In this document: positions 33,342 through 45,512 of the stretch, in pieces
Layout of the letters: every line of letters begins with the position of its first letter
How positions within the stretch are numbered: the stretch's first letter is position 1
Assembly (NCBI GenBank): GCA_003024785.1
Contig: PUQB01000633.1
Location: 1 to 64,000, forward strand
Direction of reading: 5' to 3'
Origin: Selaginella tamariscina
Lineage: Eukaryota; Streptophyta; Lycopodiopsida; Selaginellales; Selaginellaceae
DNA: 64,000 nt
Translations under genes and position numbers: made by a program
The notes under the pieces: model-generated
Database searches by the model: none
Seen by the model: only the letters and a program-made list of their open reading frames with translations
Told to the model about the DNA's origin: nothing

Positions 33342-36300
33342 ATGGCAAGAATCAGCTACAATGGTGTTGACAAGGACTTCCCTGCAGATGAAGATGGTAT
33401 TGCATTTGTCTTTGAAACAGATCTCAGGTCTGCATTTGACATTCCACCTTGGCAATCTTTTAAAGTGCTGCATTTGATGTCTGTTGTTGGTGGAGATGCT
33501 GCGAATGTTGAGGTAGAACCAGAAGGGGCAAGAGCTAGCAGTTTTGTGTATTACACACTTCTTCCTTCCAAAGGACCACTATTCCGGTTGGAGACAACAG
33601 ATCGGGACAATTCTATGGTAACAATACTTCGCAATAGTCAGAGATGTAGGATTGGGAAGCAACTGGTGGTCTCGTCATCGATTCAGCAAGTTGCTGAGGT
33701 CCCAGAAGATTGCAACGGAAATGTGATTTACGAGTTGCCAGCACACGAAACAATGAAGGACAAGTACAAAGGGATGAATAGGAAGGATGGGTGTGATTAC
33801 TGGACTCAACGCTGCACAACACATTGGAATGTTCCAGCTCGTGTTAGTCGCAGTTCATGTATTGGCCACATGAAATGCGTAAAGGAAACATGTCCGTTCA
33901 TCAGCTTAAGTAAGAAAGCAAATGACTGCCAATTTAAGGGCACCATTGATAAAGTCCAGTTATCTTCAGATGGTAGAGTGCTTGGAATGAAGTGTGTGCA
34001 TTGCAACAATGAGCCCCTTCTAGTGCAGACATGCTCCGTTGTTGCATATTACATAATTCCAGATGATATCACATGCACGAGGCTTTTCATCCATCTTGGA
34101 GAACATCAACATCCACGTAGACCACCCGAATCCATGGTCTCTAAAGACAGAGCTAAGGAGACAATCAACAAAGCAGTCGCTGCAACCCCAAGAACTAATC
34201 AACGTGTCATAGAGTTTCAAGCAGCACGCAATATAATTTTGGAAAAACTGGTAACAGATTCTGGAGATGTATCATACGACAAGGTTCTGTCAGATCTACT
34301 ACCACTCACAAATCACCGCCGGTAAGCAAAAAAATTATTATTTCCTTTTGGAGATGCTTAACCTTTCCACTGTAGAACAAGAGAATGGATATCTCAGGCT
34401 AGAACAAGAGACACTCGTTTCAAAGAAGGTTACGAAGGACTTCTGCAGTTAAAGAAGAAGCTATCAATCCCATTCATACATGTTATCCACATACCCGGAA
34501 TGGACCTCAACGGAGCTGAAGAGCAGCCTTTAATCTTCAAAATGACGGTTGCCGGCCCAGGATCCGGAATAGACTACATTAGAAGGTGTCAATCTGGAGG
34601 TGATCTCGAACAGCAGTGGGTGGTGCTAGACCACACATATCGTATTGATGATTGGTGTACACTGGGAATACATCTCTATGATCCATTGTAAGTATTAACA
34701 TATCTATGTTTTAAAATACTTACTAATATAATGCACTTATGTTTGTGTAGTTTAAGGTCGATGGTGACACTTGCTTATGGTGACATGATCAGGGAGGATA
34801 GTGTGGCGGTGATCAAATTTTTGAACACTATGCTTCAAGTGTGCAGCAAGCAAGGACTTCATAATGTGAACTTTGCGGGGTTCATGTCAGATGAGTCAGG
34901 TGCAATTTGGTTAGCATTGCGTCAAGTTTTCAACAATGGGTCAAAGATGAAAGGAAGAGAAAGGAGTTGTTTGTTCCATTACATGCAGTCAGTGCGTCAA
35001 GTTACAAAGAAGTGGATACTTGAGGAACACAGGGAGGAGCACATGAACCTTGCACGCTCATGGCCTGCAGCACTAACCAACCAAGATAAGTTGGAACGAC
35101 GAGTAATGTTGGAGTCATTTTGGGAAGGCAGGTCCAGTAACGTTAGCGCTTTGCAAACATGGCTGTCATGGTGGGCAAGACATGAAGATCATATTTCCAT
35201 GACAGAGATAATTGACTTGACAGAAGATGGTGTTGCGAATGTGCCTACCACTAACAACTCCGAAGTTGTTCATGCAAGAGCACGAAGAGCAAGGCTGACG
35301 AAGCGTGTTCCTTTGTTGGAGGCAACAATGTTAGATTTAACAGATGCTGTTTTCCAAAGTGCAAAGGTCAAGGCATCATTTGAAGGGAGATATTCAGGCA
35401 CAGGTCCTTCCATGGAAACTCTTCTGAAACGTGCACAGCAGAAACTTTCAGCGGGAAAATCAGTGTCTCCAACAACTTTTGCAAATCTTGTTAGTGATGA
35501 AGAGCATCTTGCAAGTCCAGAGTTTGCCTCTACAACAAATGTTCGTGTTCGAACCGTTCGTCAACCGTCAACTGGGGACCATGGGATTGATGCGCTTCGT
35601 ACACATAGACATGACACACAATATGCAGAACAAGTCATCCCAAATGCACGCAGGAAAAAACTCAAGTTTCAAGATGTCAATGTCACTGAAAGAGAGACGT
35701 TGATGACTCAGTGGGCCATCAGACGCATTGGGGAGGCAAGTCAGGTGAAATGTCTAGGTCTCACTCAGGACGGTAACAGCAAGTGTGGCAGACCCATAGG
35801 ATATCCACATCGTGTACCGGCACCAGGATTTCACGGTAGACGGCAATATACAAATGCATTTGGGAACATTGAGTTCACTCATCAGATGTTATGGTTCTGC
35901 CCACGCGATTCTTGTTGCTTCAGACGACCATATGCAGGGATTCCTCCTGAGAGTATTCCAGAAGTTCCAGAGGTTTGGCCAGTTCAAAAAGGAACAAACT
36001 TGAATGCAAATGAGGTTGAAGCTCTTCTGAAAGCAGGATTCAAGTTGGAGGGATTTGAAGAAATGGTAGACGACAGTAGTAGCCGAATGGATCGAACACC
36101 ATCACCACCAAGAGGAGAGGGAGCACATAGAGTACCAACATACCATGGACGGAGTGTGCGAACACCAACAAGAATGTCCAAGGAACATGAGAAACATTAC
36201 AACCAGGCAAAGATTCTTCAAGGTCGGATCAACAACGTGGAGGTGGTTCAAAGAGGGAAGACTGAGGCCTTCATTGTCTCTGCAGGCATGCAATCTGCTA

Positions 36301-36539
36301 AGGTAACAATTTCTGCTGTTCCGTCATGCACTTGTGCAACTTTTCAGAAAGCCAAGAACTGGAGCCCCTGCCAACACATGTATTTTGTGTACACTCATGT
36401 TCTTGGATTAGACCCAACGATTACTTACTTCTTACAGAGGCGGACCCTTACTCCAGCAGAAGTGCATCGGTTATTGTTGGTTGCAAGCGCAATGTCGAAC
36501 CTACGACTTTTTAAGTTTAGTCGGTATAGTAAAGTCTAG
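33342..36539 (+). CDS. MULE/FAR1-like transposase with WRKY-GCM1-type and SWIM zinc fingers (copy B)
   Basis: A three-exon model: 33342-34321, 34376-34687 and 34751-36539, with introns of 54 and 63 bp that keep the frame. It gives 1,026 residues with no internal stop. The start is ATG 33342 (MARISYNG), as in copy A (MARVTYEG). Residues about 150-260 hold Cys pairs (C173, C179, C184, C218, C221) and an EHQHP motif, like the WRKY-GCM1 zinc-binding class found in MULE transposases. VVLDHTYRIDDW near 412 and FAGFMSDESGA near 479 fit the first two catalytic Asp positions, with C-L-F-H following. I could not fix the third acidic residue. A SWIM finger (CTCATFQ...PCQH) lies at about 957-973. It is expected to bind the element ends and cut in the nucleus. 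It is the only intact mobile-element gene in the window. Confidence 0.85.
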
Positions 36540-36670
36540 TCGGCAAATAATTAGCGTTTTTCACTTGTTGGTCGGCATTTTATAATGAAAGTTAAAGATA
36601 ATCTACTTGGCAGGAATATTCTAGAATATTCCCTTTTATTTGACAGAATATTCCTGATATTCGGGAATAT
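36519..36670. repeat. Right end of copy B: GTCGGC motifs and AGAATATTCT units
   Basis: TAGTCGGTATAG, TAGTCGGCAAATAA and TTGGTCGGCATTTTA lie just after the transposase stop. GGAATATTCTAGAATATTCC and AGAATATTCCTG follow. The counterpart in copy A is 2815-2938 on the opposite strand. Confidence 0.6.
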
Positions 36671-36924
36671 GCGAAACCCGTTGTACGAAGCCCGGTTTTT
36701 GCTAATCCTCAGTATTTGAGTATATAATTTTACTAGTTTATACACACATATATATATAACACCAGTGTGAAATATGTATTGATATATGCGTGTAGGATGA
36801 GTATACGTATATGTTCAGTTTTACACTAAATATTAGCACATATTACATTGAGTTACAAAATAAATAGACTTAAATTTAATACATCAATTTATAACACCAG
36901 TGTTTATACTGTACATACCTTGTA

Positions 36925-39900
36925 TCACAAAACTTCCACAAGTAAGGGATCACCAATAGACATAGCTCGAATCCTCTTCATAAAGTCCGATCCATTGTTT
37001 GTCCTCCAAGGATGCACGAGGTGCCTGTTCTTCCTGTAGAACAACACTGGATCCTTCTTACTGCTTACCACTCCAACGTATCTGAATGCCTCCGGGTCGT
37101 AACCAGATGGTTTCTCCATAGCCATGAAGAACAGAGGTATAGCAACCTCCGGACGAAGATTGAACTTCTTACCAATCTGAACCAGCACCTTGAAGTCCCC
37201 CACGTATCTATGCGGTATGTAGAATGCGTCTGACGTAGACAGTACGAAGCGTGTGTCATCCATGCTCTTCTTGTAGTTCCCCAGCAAACGCGGGGGTAGA
37301 CTCTTGAATGCGGCTTTTATGTTCTTCTTTACGGTGTTTGTAAGGTACCATGCTGACCCTGGTCTCCTGTAGCCAATAACTTGCCAGGCTTGAGTCTTTG
37401 ACTGCAAGTGAATCAATCAATTGATATAGATCGTTTAAATAGTATATTACTCAAGTAGATATAGCCAGAGTGTTTAAAAGTACAAGCATGTATACATGTG
37501 CATCTCTCTCTGTGTGTGTGTAATGAAAGTAGAGTAGATCAAACCTTCTGAAGTATATATATACTAGAATAAAGTGAGCTTAAGGCAACTTCTGTTACAT
37601 ATATGCCTATGTGCTGTGCTCTCGCGCGTGTTTTATAGCATGAAGAAAGAATGTGAACTTCAATCAGGTGAACTTGTATAAAGATACACATGGTTGTACC
37701 TCTCTCTCTCATACAGGGTAAAAATGAATGTTAATGCATTTAGTCATGAACAGTATAAAGCAACTGGTTATAGCCACTAGCATTAGAACACGAAATAGAT
37801 CACATACCTTTTGGAGGCTCCACAATTTATTCCTGTTGGACGTAACAAAGTTCCAGTAGTTAAAAACAGCATCATCTCTCAGATAGAGGTATCCATCTGC
37901 ATGAGGATGCTTCTCAAAAACCTCAGGAAGCGACCTGAAAGCCGCAGTAAGTTATAAATCACGTAGTTAATGACTATATACATGCAACCACGCATACATA
38001 TTAATTAACCATCTTACTGATATGTGAAGTTTGCAGACTGAACCCGAAGATCGGAATTACTTTCTCGAGAGTGGACCTCCACATGCTTGAATAGCCGACT
38101 GTAAAACATACGCCACGCCAAGACTGTCCCATTTGCATTGGGAGAGCACTCGAGAATAAGAACAATATTGCCGAAGTACCTATATAAAGTATAAGAACGA
38201 ACACTTATGTGTGGTTTGCATATAGGATTATTTCTTATAATCCTAAGAAATAACTACAGATGCACTATATATATATATAGAGAGAGAGAGAGAAAACATG
38301 CACACACAACAAACATACAGTATGTGGGTAATTGTTCTATACAGTACCAACGTATATATGTATGTATGTGTTATGTGTATTCATGTAACTTAACCCACAT
38401 ACGTCCTGTAGCTCCATAATGTTACAAACTGATTTTATATATACCAATTGTGATTATAAACAACATACGACGGTGAAACACACACACACACATACATCAT
38501 TATACATGGATAGGCAAATGCGCAGGTATTATATACGCACCTTCTCCACTTGAGCCAGTCACCCATTTCCTTTTCAAGTGCAGAAGATTCGTGAATACCG
38601 AGATAAACCGATGGTAAAGCGTCAGGAAACAAAACTGACATGCTCCGAGTTGTACAAAATTTGGATCAACTCTCCCCAGCTCCAATGCCAATAGCCTCGG
38701 TTGACGATATCCAACCGATTCAAGGTCCTGCAAGCATTTTATCATATTAAACAAGAGTAACAGATATGAAAAGAACATACACATATACACAGTATCGATA
38801 TTATATGGATACTCCCTTTCTCTCTATGTACATACGCATATGACGTGGTCAAAATGTGTGTACCTGTAACCATGCTGCAGTCAAGTCGACATTTTTAGCG
38901 TCCCAGTAATTGTTCTCTGCCATTGCGTGCTGAGATGGAGCACTCTCTGAAAGAGCGTTCGCTTGTCTGACCTCCAAGACACCATAAAGTTGACCAACCG
39001 CTCTATGCTCTTGTGTAAATCCTAGAAAGTCATACACATCGTTACACACCCACACACCCACCACCCACACACAGGTACCTTTTCAGTCTCTAACAAATAG
39101 GATCCAGCTGATCCATACGATGGCAGATGGAGGAAACACGGCCAGCCTCCACTTCCCAGCAGTCTCTGAGCCAGTAGCCCCGTATAATACTGCAGCCCTC
39201 CCGTGATTTTGACGGGCATCATCAGTGAAAAGAAACCCGGACTATGGAACAAAGTGTTCATGGAGCTCACCGGAGCCATTGTACCTTCATAACATGTCGC
39301 AAGTAGTAAATGCACAACATGTAATGTACAATATATATAATAATATGAATATGTCTATAGATGACTACAGATATACGCGCTACCACACACACACACACAC
39401 ACACACCACATATATATATAGAAGAGAGAGAGAGGCATATACATCCTTATGCATTCGTATGCCTCTCTCTCTCTCTCTCTCTCTCCACACACACACACAC
39501 ACACACGTACGTTCACTAAAGGCTATGTACCTTGTGGAAGTGCCACAGGTGGAGCTTGCAAGTCAAATTCAATGTTCAACGGCTCCCTTTCAGATCTCCT
39601 CGTGTAGTAGAACACCGCATCAACATCCGCAAACCCATTCGCTAGGCCTAAAGAATAAATAAAGAATCGGTATCTAAGCATGTACAAATGTTTATGCACA
39701 CACGCACGCACACACACACGCACACGCATATATATATATATATATAATATAATATATATATATAGAGAAGAGAGAGAGAGAGAGAGAGAGAGAAGAGAAG
39801 AGAGAGAGATCTAATACCTTGCTGAATGAAATGTTTGCCGGATGCAATCTCGTTATAAGTAACCTCTAGAGAAGTTTCACCGACCAATTTAACTGGAAAC

Positions 39901-41170
39901 CCTCGAGGCCACATAGATCTCTGTCCGAAGTGTATATACGGATTTACCATCGTCCTGTTCTCCACCATACGTATTGCAAACAGAGTTCCCTACGACTCAA
40001 GGGACCATCCAATTTCCACGTCGAACACCTTCTCCATTTTGCCACCTTATCAAACCACAGATATTGAATATGTAAACCAATATCGTTAAAAATGAGAATT
40101 ATATGTAAATAAAGTATTCATCTATAGTATAAACTAATATGACGACTTTAGCTAAGTTACTCCGTCAAATAAATGGTGATCTTAATTAATGTTGTCATGA
40201 ATTAAATACTAAATGGCAGCCTGTAATTATATGGCATTATATACTTGTAGGACTTGACTTGTAAGTGATAATAACAATATAGTGAATACACATACCTCGT
40301 ACTAAAATATTCTCATCCGCGTCATATATTTTCCGTGCACCGTGCTGTATTGCGAACAAGTAACCGACGTTCTTCCTTGATATGGAGTCTCTTTCGATCA
40401 AGCCATATATCTTGTAACCAAGACCAGCCTGCTTCTCCGCGATAGATAGATAACACCGGGTACTTCCCATTTCTTCGGGTTCGAGAGTTCTCCTAGTGCT
40501 AGCACCTGCCATCCGTCAGCTTCGCTAGCTGAAATGACAGTAGCAACAGAACAAATTACATACACACACATGTATATGTGTGTGTGTGATAATTCCCGAC
40601 ACTCATTTAATTACATGTTAGATTGGGTAACAAACAACTTAAAGAGAACCGGCACACAATATCTTTTGTGTAACAAAGTAGCGCAACACACCACACACAG
40701 AAAGATTACAGACACGTTGTATGTGTATATATACAAATACCTTGAATTTTCTTCTGTGGGAGGCCCTGAAACAGCGACCACGACCATTCTCTGACTTTAA
40801 ACGCAGCGTACATTCCCTTGTCCACATTAGGGCTCACACCATCAAAATCGACATTTGGATACGGGATTTCTTCGCGCTGCCCTGGATGCAGCCTCAATGC
40901 AGGTAAGCATCGCATTCTCCCCCCTATTCCGCACCATAAAGAAGACAAGGGCAGCTTAGGAAGATGAACAGGCAAATGACAATCTTCGGAAGTTCTGTGA
41001 CGAACGAGGAGACCTTTGCAGGGCTCAATCCTGGCACATAGGCCGATCTTCGCATCGTTTTCTTCACTGACCTCGTCTTCTTCCTCCTCTTCTTCAATTC
41101 GATTGAAATGGACGCCATTTCCAGCTCGAGATAGCACAGATTGTCCGGATTGCTTCCACAGAGGCGCCAT
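36925..41170 (-). CDS. STELLO-like Golgi glycosyltransferase (DUF288 family)
   Basis: Ten exons with GT..AG borders: 41170-40741, 40528-40296, 40045-39818, 39647-39531, 39284-39079, 39021-38864, 38727-38541, 38179-38018, 37934-37808 and 37401-36925, about 775 residues, the usual family length. Family hallmarks in order are GWQVLALGE, RKNVGYLFAIQHGARKIYDADE, VVNPYIHFGQ-like MVNPYIHFGQRS, ADVDAVFYYTRR, GYLYLRDDAVFNYWN, DAFYIPHRYVGDF and a C-terminal IGDPLLVEVL. In Arabidopsis STELLO proteins act in Golgi assembly of cellulose synthase. Oddities: an in-frame TAG at 39990-39992, apparent one-base losses near 38931 and 38640, and no membrane segment in the chosen exon 1 frame (a hydrophobic run, IVICLFIFL, lies in another frame near 40960). 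It is either a recent pseudogene or affected by sequence error. Introns carry long microsatellites. Confidence 0.85.
38275..39805. repeat. Microsatellites in introns of the STELLO-like gene
   Basis: TA/GA tract at about 38267-38293, AC tract at 39384-39404, CT and AC tracts at 39463-39507, and TA followed by (GA)n at 39727-39805. All fall in introns of the model above. Confidence 0.7.
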
Positions 41171-41330
41171 GTCGATCCTGCACATACATTTCCCACTTAC
41201 ATGAGCTCAAAATAGGTCGATCTTCCTAACCTCGTCTTCCGCGGCCATTTCCAGCTCGAACCAACACAGATCCGTCCGGAGACGCGCCATTCCGATCCTG
41301 CACATACATTCTGACTTACATGAGCCGACC
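41095..41330. repeat. Direct duplication of the STELLO-like gene's 5' region
   Basis: About 110 bp with CCATTTCCAGCTCGA, CACAGAT, TCCGG, GCGCCAT, CGATCCTGCACATACATT and ACTTACATGAGC occurs at 41110-41202 and again, diverged, at 41248-41322. The duplication includes the start codon area, so the second copy carries CCAT...GATCCTG without an open frame. Confidence 0.6.
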
Positions 41331-41339
41331 TGGCGTCTT

Positions 41340-42150
41340 CACCTACGCCCGCATTCTCTACCTCTCCGAAGAACTGAGAACCCTAATTAGGACTTCCCAC
41401 CAAACAGATGAAAATGAAACCAGGATCCAGACTTAACAAACAGATTTAATAAAAAAAGTATAAACCATGGTATTCTATTCCACATACAGTTCATCTGGTT
41501 AATTTATTTTACTACGCACTATTATGGTTAATTTCAAATAATTGTTTTGCATTATAGATTAAAATATTATCTTCACACATAATTCAGGATTTAAAAAAAT
41601 TAAAGAATTTGCTTAAAAAAAATAATTATAATTTAAATATATATACATAAAATTAGAGTATTTATTATTACATATTAAACTAACCATGTCCGCACCTAAC
41701 ACTTAATTAAACAATGTAACCCATATATAAAAAGGGCAACCCAATAATGAACTTTAATATTTAAAATAAGTCTGAAACTTATAAAAGGAACACTATGTTC
41801 TCTCAATAAACGTTAAACTAATTTATATATAAAATGCAAATTATAAAATCTAATGCGTATCGAAAAAAAAATCTTAATGTGTAATAAAAAGTAAACATTT
41901 AATGGGTAATAAAGAGTGTTAAAACTTAACCAAATGAATCACCAGCACGTTTGGCCCACCAGAGTCCTATATGTGGACTAGACTGGAAAGTGCTCTCGAG
42001 CTGTTCCAATTCCACACACACATTTTTAGCATAACGAACGAGCCAATAGCAATACACCACTTAAAAAAAACTCACCAGACACTTTGCAAGTCTTTCTTAC
42101 AGCACCGTATGCCACGAGTCTCTCCCGACTACGGCCACCTAATGCATCTA
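41340..42150. other. AT-rich intergenic stretch
   Basis: No gene is supported. This is the shared upstream region of the divergent STELLO-like (minus) and ELIP (plus) genes. Confidence 0.5.
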
Positions 42151-42155
42151 CTCCG

Positions 42156-42163
42156 TATAAATA
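42156..42163 (+). promoter_or_regulatory. TATA box of the ELIP gene
   Basis: TATAAATA lies 107 bp upstream of the ATG at 42270, a normal distance for a short 5' leader. Confidence 0.5.
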
Positions 42164-42269
42164 CATTTACTTGAGTATTTGTAAGTATTGTACATAATAG
42201 AAATTCGGAAGCTCGTACATACGAATAACGTTCTCCACATTTTCTAATATTAAATCTCCCTGTGTATCC

Positions 42270-42988
42270 ATGGCAATTGCTAGCAGTATGGCATTAAGCA
42301 CTTCACTATCCTCTCTTGTTCCAGAATCCAAGTTACTTGCGCCCTCCCGTGCCAGCTTCAAGTTCAACAACAGGCTGGTAGTGCGGGCCGCTAATGAGAA
42401 AGGAGACGGTGTTAGCAGTCTGTTGGACGGCACCAAGAAGGAGATCACCAAGGAAAACGTACTGAAAAACCAGGAAGAGAATGAGTCCGAGAAGAAGTCC
42501 GTGTTCGGTGCCGTGCCCTCCTCGGGATCCCTGTATCCGAGACCCGAGATCGAAAGGAGACCAGAGACTGGAGACAGATCGTTCCCAAGCTTGATGGCAT
42601 TTGATGGAGCTGGCCCAGAGACCATCAACGGCCGTTTGGTAAGCCTTACATTTCCTGTTACATAACACATACTCACCATACGTGTGTACACAGGCAATGC
42701 TGGGAATTGTGGGGCGTTTGCCGTGGAGAGAATGACTGGGCAAACAGTGGCAGAGCAGCTATACTCAGAGGGTAGCACGGGCTGTTCAACTTCCTGGCAG
42801 TGGTTCAACTCTTCTGGTACGCTTCTCTCGTGCCAATGTTCAAGGGTGAGAGCCCGGACAGCAGAGCACTCGGTCCCTTCCGTGCAATGGCTGAGAGGTG
42901 GAATGGCAGGACAGCCATGCTTGGATTCCTTGCACTTGTTGTTACAGAGGCTTTCACAAAGGCCCCAGTATTTGGCGGCATGATGTAA
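42270..42988 (+). CDS. Early light-induced protein (ELIP), chloroplast
   Basis: Exon 1 is 42270-42638, the intron 42639-42693 (55 bp, GTAAGC..CACAG), and exon 2 runs to the stop at 42988. The first about 45 residues are Ser/Ala/Leu-rich with few acidic residues, a chloroplast transit peptide. Helix I begins ETINGRL|AMLGIVG; helix II is FLAVVQLFWYASLVPMF; helix III is AERWNGRTAMLGFLALVVTE. The E..NGR.AMLG repeats are the chlorophyll-binding signature of the LHC-like ELIP family, thylakoid photoprotection proteins induced by high light and desiccation. Exon 2 needs two frame changes: after IVG at 42711-42714 (GGGG) and near 42777-42781 (CGGG). Each is consistent with one missing G. It is either damaged or the sequence has homopolymer errors. 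Confidence 0.85.
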
Positions 42989-43479
42989 AGTTTTGTATAA
43001 ATTAATATATACAGTAGAACCTCTCTAATCTAATACAGGATACGTTTATATAATCGCTAGTATTTTTGTTTTCATTGAAAAATGACAATGAATGTCAAGA
43101 TGCGCATCTTTCATTCGGAAATCACTTGATGTAATGTTTCCAGTCTGTTTCATTGGATTAGATATTAAACATATATAAGAGCCGCTGATTCCGCACTGGT
43201 TGTTAGCTCATACATCCCGGTATTATGTTCCCGTGCATTCTCGCTGGCCAATGGCCATATTCTGATAATTGAAGGGCACACATGCAAGAATATTAAAACG
43301 CAACTTTAAATGCAATCCAAGTTTATTAAACGCAATCCAAGTTTGCTGTCTTCTTCACTGAGTACAATAGTATAGGCGCTAACTTACAACCTCGTTTATA
43401 ACTAACAAACATTAATCACACAAATCATTATGGTTGACAGAATTTACAGCCGTTAGTGTCACTGTGTAGATTATCCACG
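42989..43479. other. Intergenic spacer between convergent ELIP and terpene synthase-like genes
   Basis: No gene is supported. A short direct repeat (AACGCAATCCAAGTTT-like) occurs at about 43311 and 43329. Confidence 0.5.
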
Positions 43480-44514
43480 TCAAGCAGAAGGATGTCTGTT
43501 CGTCTCAACTGGTACGTGCCTCTTGATCTCGATTGTACCTTGAAACGGTCTCCCTGTTACCATGGGATTGTCGACACCGTGGTAGCGAGCACTGAGGTAA
43601 TGCCAGTAGAGGTTCCCAGATATGTAATTTGGCAATGCATCGAGGTACTTGAGCAAATTTGCTTTGTTCGACGATGTTCTTGGCTTTGTACGTGAGAATC
43701 TCGTGAAGCCTGATGAACTCCCGCTCTTTCTCTTGAATCATGTCGCAGACTTTGTCCACAGCCTGCTGAAAGTCAGACACCTCAGGGTCAGTGAGAAAAA
43801 CTAGACCTGGGAGAGTGTAGTAGTGCTCGTTCAATAAATCCACTTTTATAGACAGTGTATCGTTCACCATCGCTACGTGCTCCAGCATTGTAAAGAGCGT
43901 CTCTCTGAATTCGGGGGCGACAGAAACTCCTCGTCCAGCTCAATTCGCATGCAGAACTCTCCCAGGATATATATCGGTTCCATGAGGAGATTCTCGCACC
44001 GGTCTCGCAGGTACCTAGCTACCGTAGGAGGGTCCTTGTACTGCTTCCTCCTGACAAGCTCCACGCAGTGATCAGCCCACGCGTAATGGGCTCTCATAAA
44101 TCTTTCCATGACAAACTCGGCATCGTCCTCTTAAGCTCGATCATGACGTCCTGATAAGCTTTGATGGTGCTTATTTGGAGCTCCTCAGGTGCAGACTTTC
44201 CTTGAGCAGCTCGTAGGACGATTCCTTTCCATCTATAGCACGATCAACTGTAGTTATTTCCTCGTCGTCTATGAACCCGGTGGACCATATATATTTACAG
44301 CTTGCAATCATCTCCGGCTCGCCTATACCCTCGGGAACAATGAAGCAGTAAGCAAGTGGTATACGCATTTGAACAAATTTGCTACGGAAGCTGAATCGTG
44401 AACCCGCATTGAGTTCAGAGCCCAAGTATCTGCAACTTTGGACAAGTATGCGAAATCCGGGTGGACCTTTACGGGAAGGGAGCAGGGGATGGGCGGTAGA
44501 GTGTATTGCTTCAC
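43480..44514 (-). pseudogene. Microbial-type terpene synthase-like gene, frameshifted
   Basis: Read downward: LPPIPCSLPVKVHPDFAYL (44495), then KYIWSTGFIDDEEITT (about 44290-44240), which supplies the DDxxD-like acidic motif. MLEHVAMVNDTLSIKVD (about 43887-43840) fits the NSE metal-binding motif (ND..S...D). The C-terminus reads NYISGNLYW then ARYHG (43630-43580), typical of class I terpene cyclases, and the stop is at 43480. About 345 residues without introns is the size of the microbial terpene synthase-like class of non-seed plants. The frame changes about five or six times (44405, 44190, 44112, 43913-43917, 43655-43661); all but the last look like one lost base. No in-frame ATG is evident, since the first usable codon at 44514 is GTG. 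Its product would be a mono- or sesquiterpene if restored (family inference). Confidence 0.75.
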
Positions 44515-44699
44515 ACTGGAAAGAAGCTCTAGTGGCTTTATACGAGGCTTGAAGGTGCTAACAACATCCTTTCTAGCTACATGTTATGAGCTTTCAAGGT
44601 TTGTTTTTAAAAACCTAATTATTCAAGTGATATTCTGGTTCTGTACGCCCTGTTACCTACGTCATTTGAAAGTGTCAAGTTTCAGAGGATGAGTCTTAG

Positions 44700-45386
44700 T
44701 GAAAATGAAGGTTTTAACCAGTTGTTCAGGTCAGCCATGTCTCTATTATTGACAGCGGGTGCTGCAACTTGCTAACGGAGCTTCATCATTTGTCTAAATT
44801 GGGGTACAGTGGATCCCAAACAGTATAGTGTTGCTAACTATTTTACGTTCGTCCTTTCCATGTTCACGTGGTCTTGAATTCTTTTAATTATAATTTTGTA
44901 ACCATTAGTTCTATTATGAAGTTGTTTATTTTCTGTCATTTGACATTTCAATTATGTGCGGCAAGACATCTATATCGTTAAGGTCCATACACCGATTGCT
45001 AGTAATTTGCGGTTAGGCTTCCTTTCCCTTTTGTTGTATATACGTAGATTTCTAGAAGTTTTCTTTCATGTACATAGCTTAGGAAAAGACAGTATCCAGC
45101 CTTCATATTGCATGTCTCATGCCTAATATAAACGCATGTATATGTTAAACAATGTACATATATAAATAAAAAGAAACTATAGCATGCATGACTCTTAACG
45201 TTTATATCACTCCCTCTAGATGCTCCCTGTATTCAATGTGGTAGGGTATAGATTCACTCTACATATGTGGTATATGGCGTACTTTCTGTCGAAGCCGGTG
45301 GCACACATTCCTCCACCTGTCATCTCCTTCACATGCCGCGTCATGCACATTGACTTACATGGGTGATGACTGATCTTCCATGACTC
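44700..45386. other. Gene-free stretch
   Basis: No gene, repeat or RNA is recognised. Confidence 0.45.
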
Positions 45387-45512
45387 ATGATCATCCAAAT
45401 ATGTTCATATACTATACTGATTAATGATTTAGGTTTGGCTATTCTCATGATCATCCATAAGATATGTTCATATACTATACTGATTAATGATTTAGGTTTG
45501 GCTATTCTCATG
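45387..45512. repeat. Two-copy tandem repeat, about 63 bp
   Basis: ATATGTTCATATACTATACT and GATTAATGATTTAGGTTTGG occur twice in succession (starting near 45398 and 45461), the second copy preceded by CATAAG. The ORFs across it are products of the duplication. Confidence 0.75.

Larger units (their letters stand above)
28933..36680 (+). mobile_element. MULE-like transposon with ParB-methyltransferase gene, copy B (nearly intact)
   Basis: It contains a ParB-methyltransferase-like gene (minus strand) and a MULE/FAR1-like transposase (plus strand), divergent around a palindromic AGTCGGC array. Both ends have AGAATATTCT-type units near GC-rich tips, and GTCGGC motifs lie just inside each end (29050 and 36519-36575). 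The direct repeat TTGTACGA at 28925-28932 and 36681-36688 is a candidate target duplication. The outer tips also share an AAAAA..GGGCTTC stretch on inverted strands, extending slightly past that repeat on the right, so the exact boundary is uncertain. The transposase reading frame is complete. Confidence 0.75.

Noticed and set aside
28925..36688. TTGTACGA repeats as proven target duplication of copy B
   Set aside because: The exact 8-mer is suggestive, but the inverted similarity of the tips extends beyond it on the right, so the boundary is not settled.
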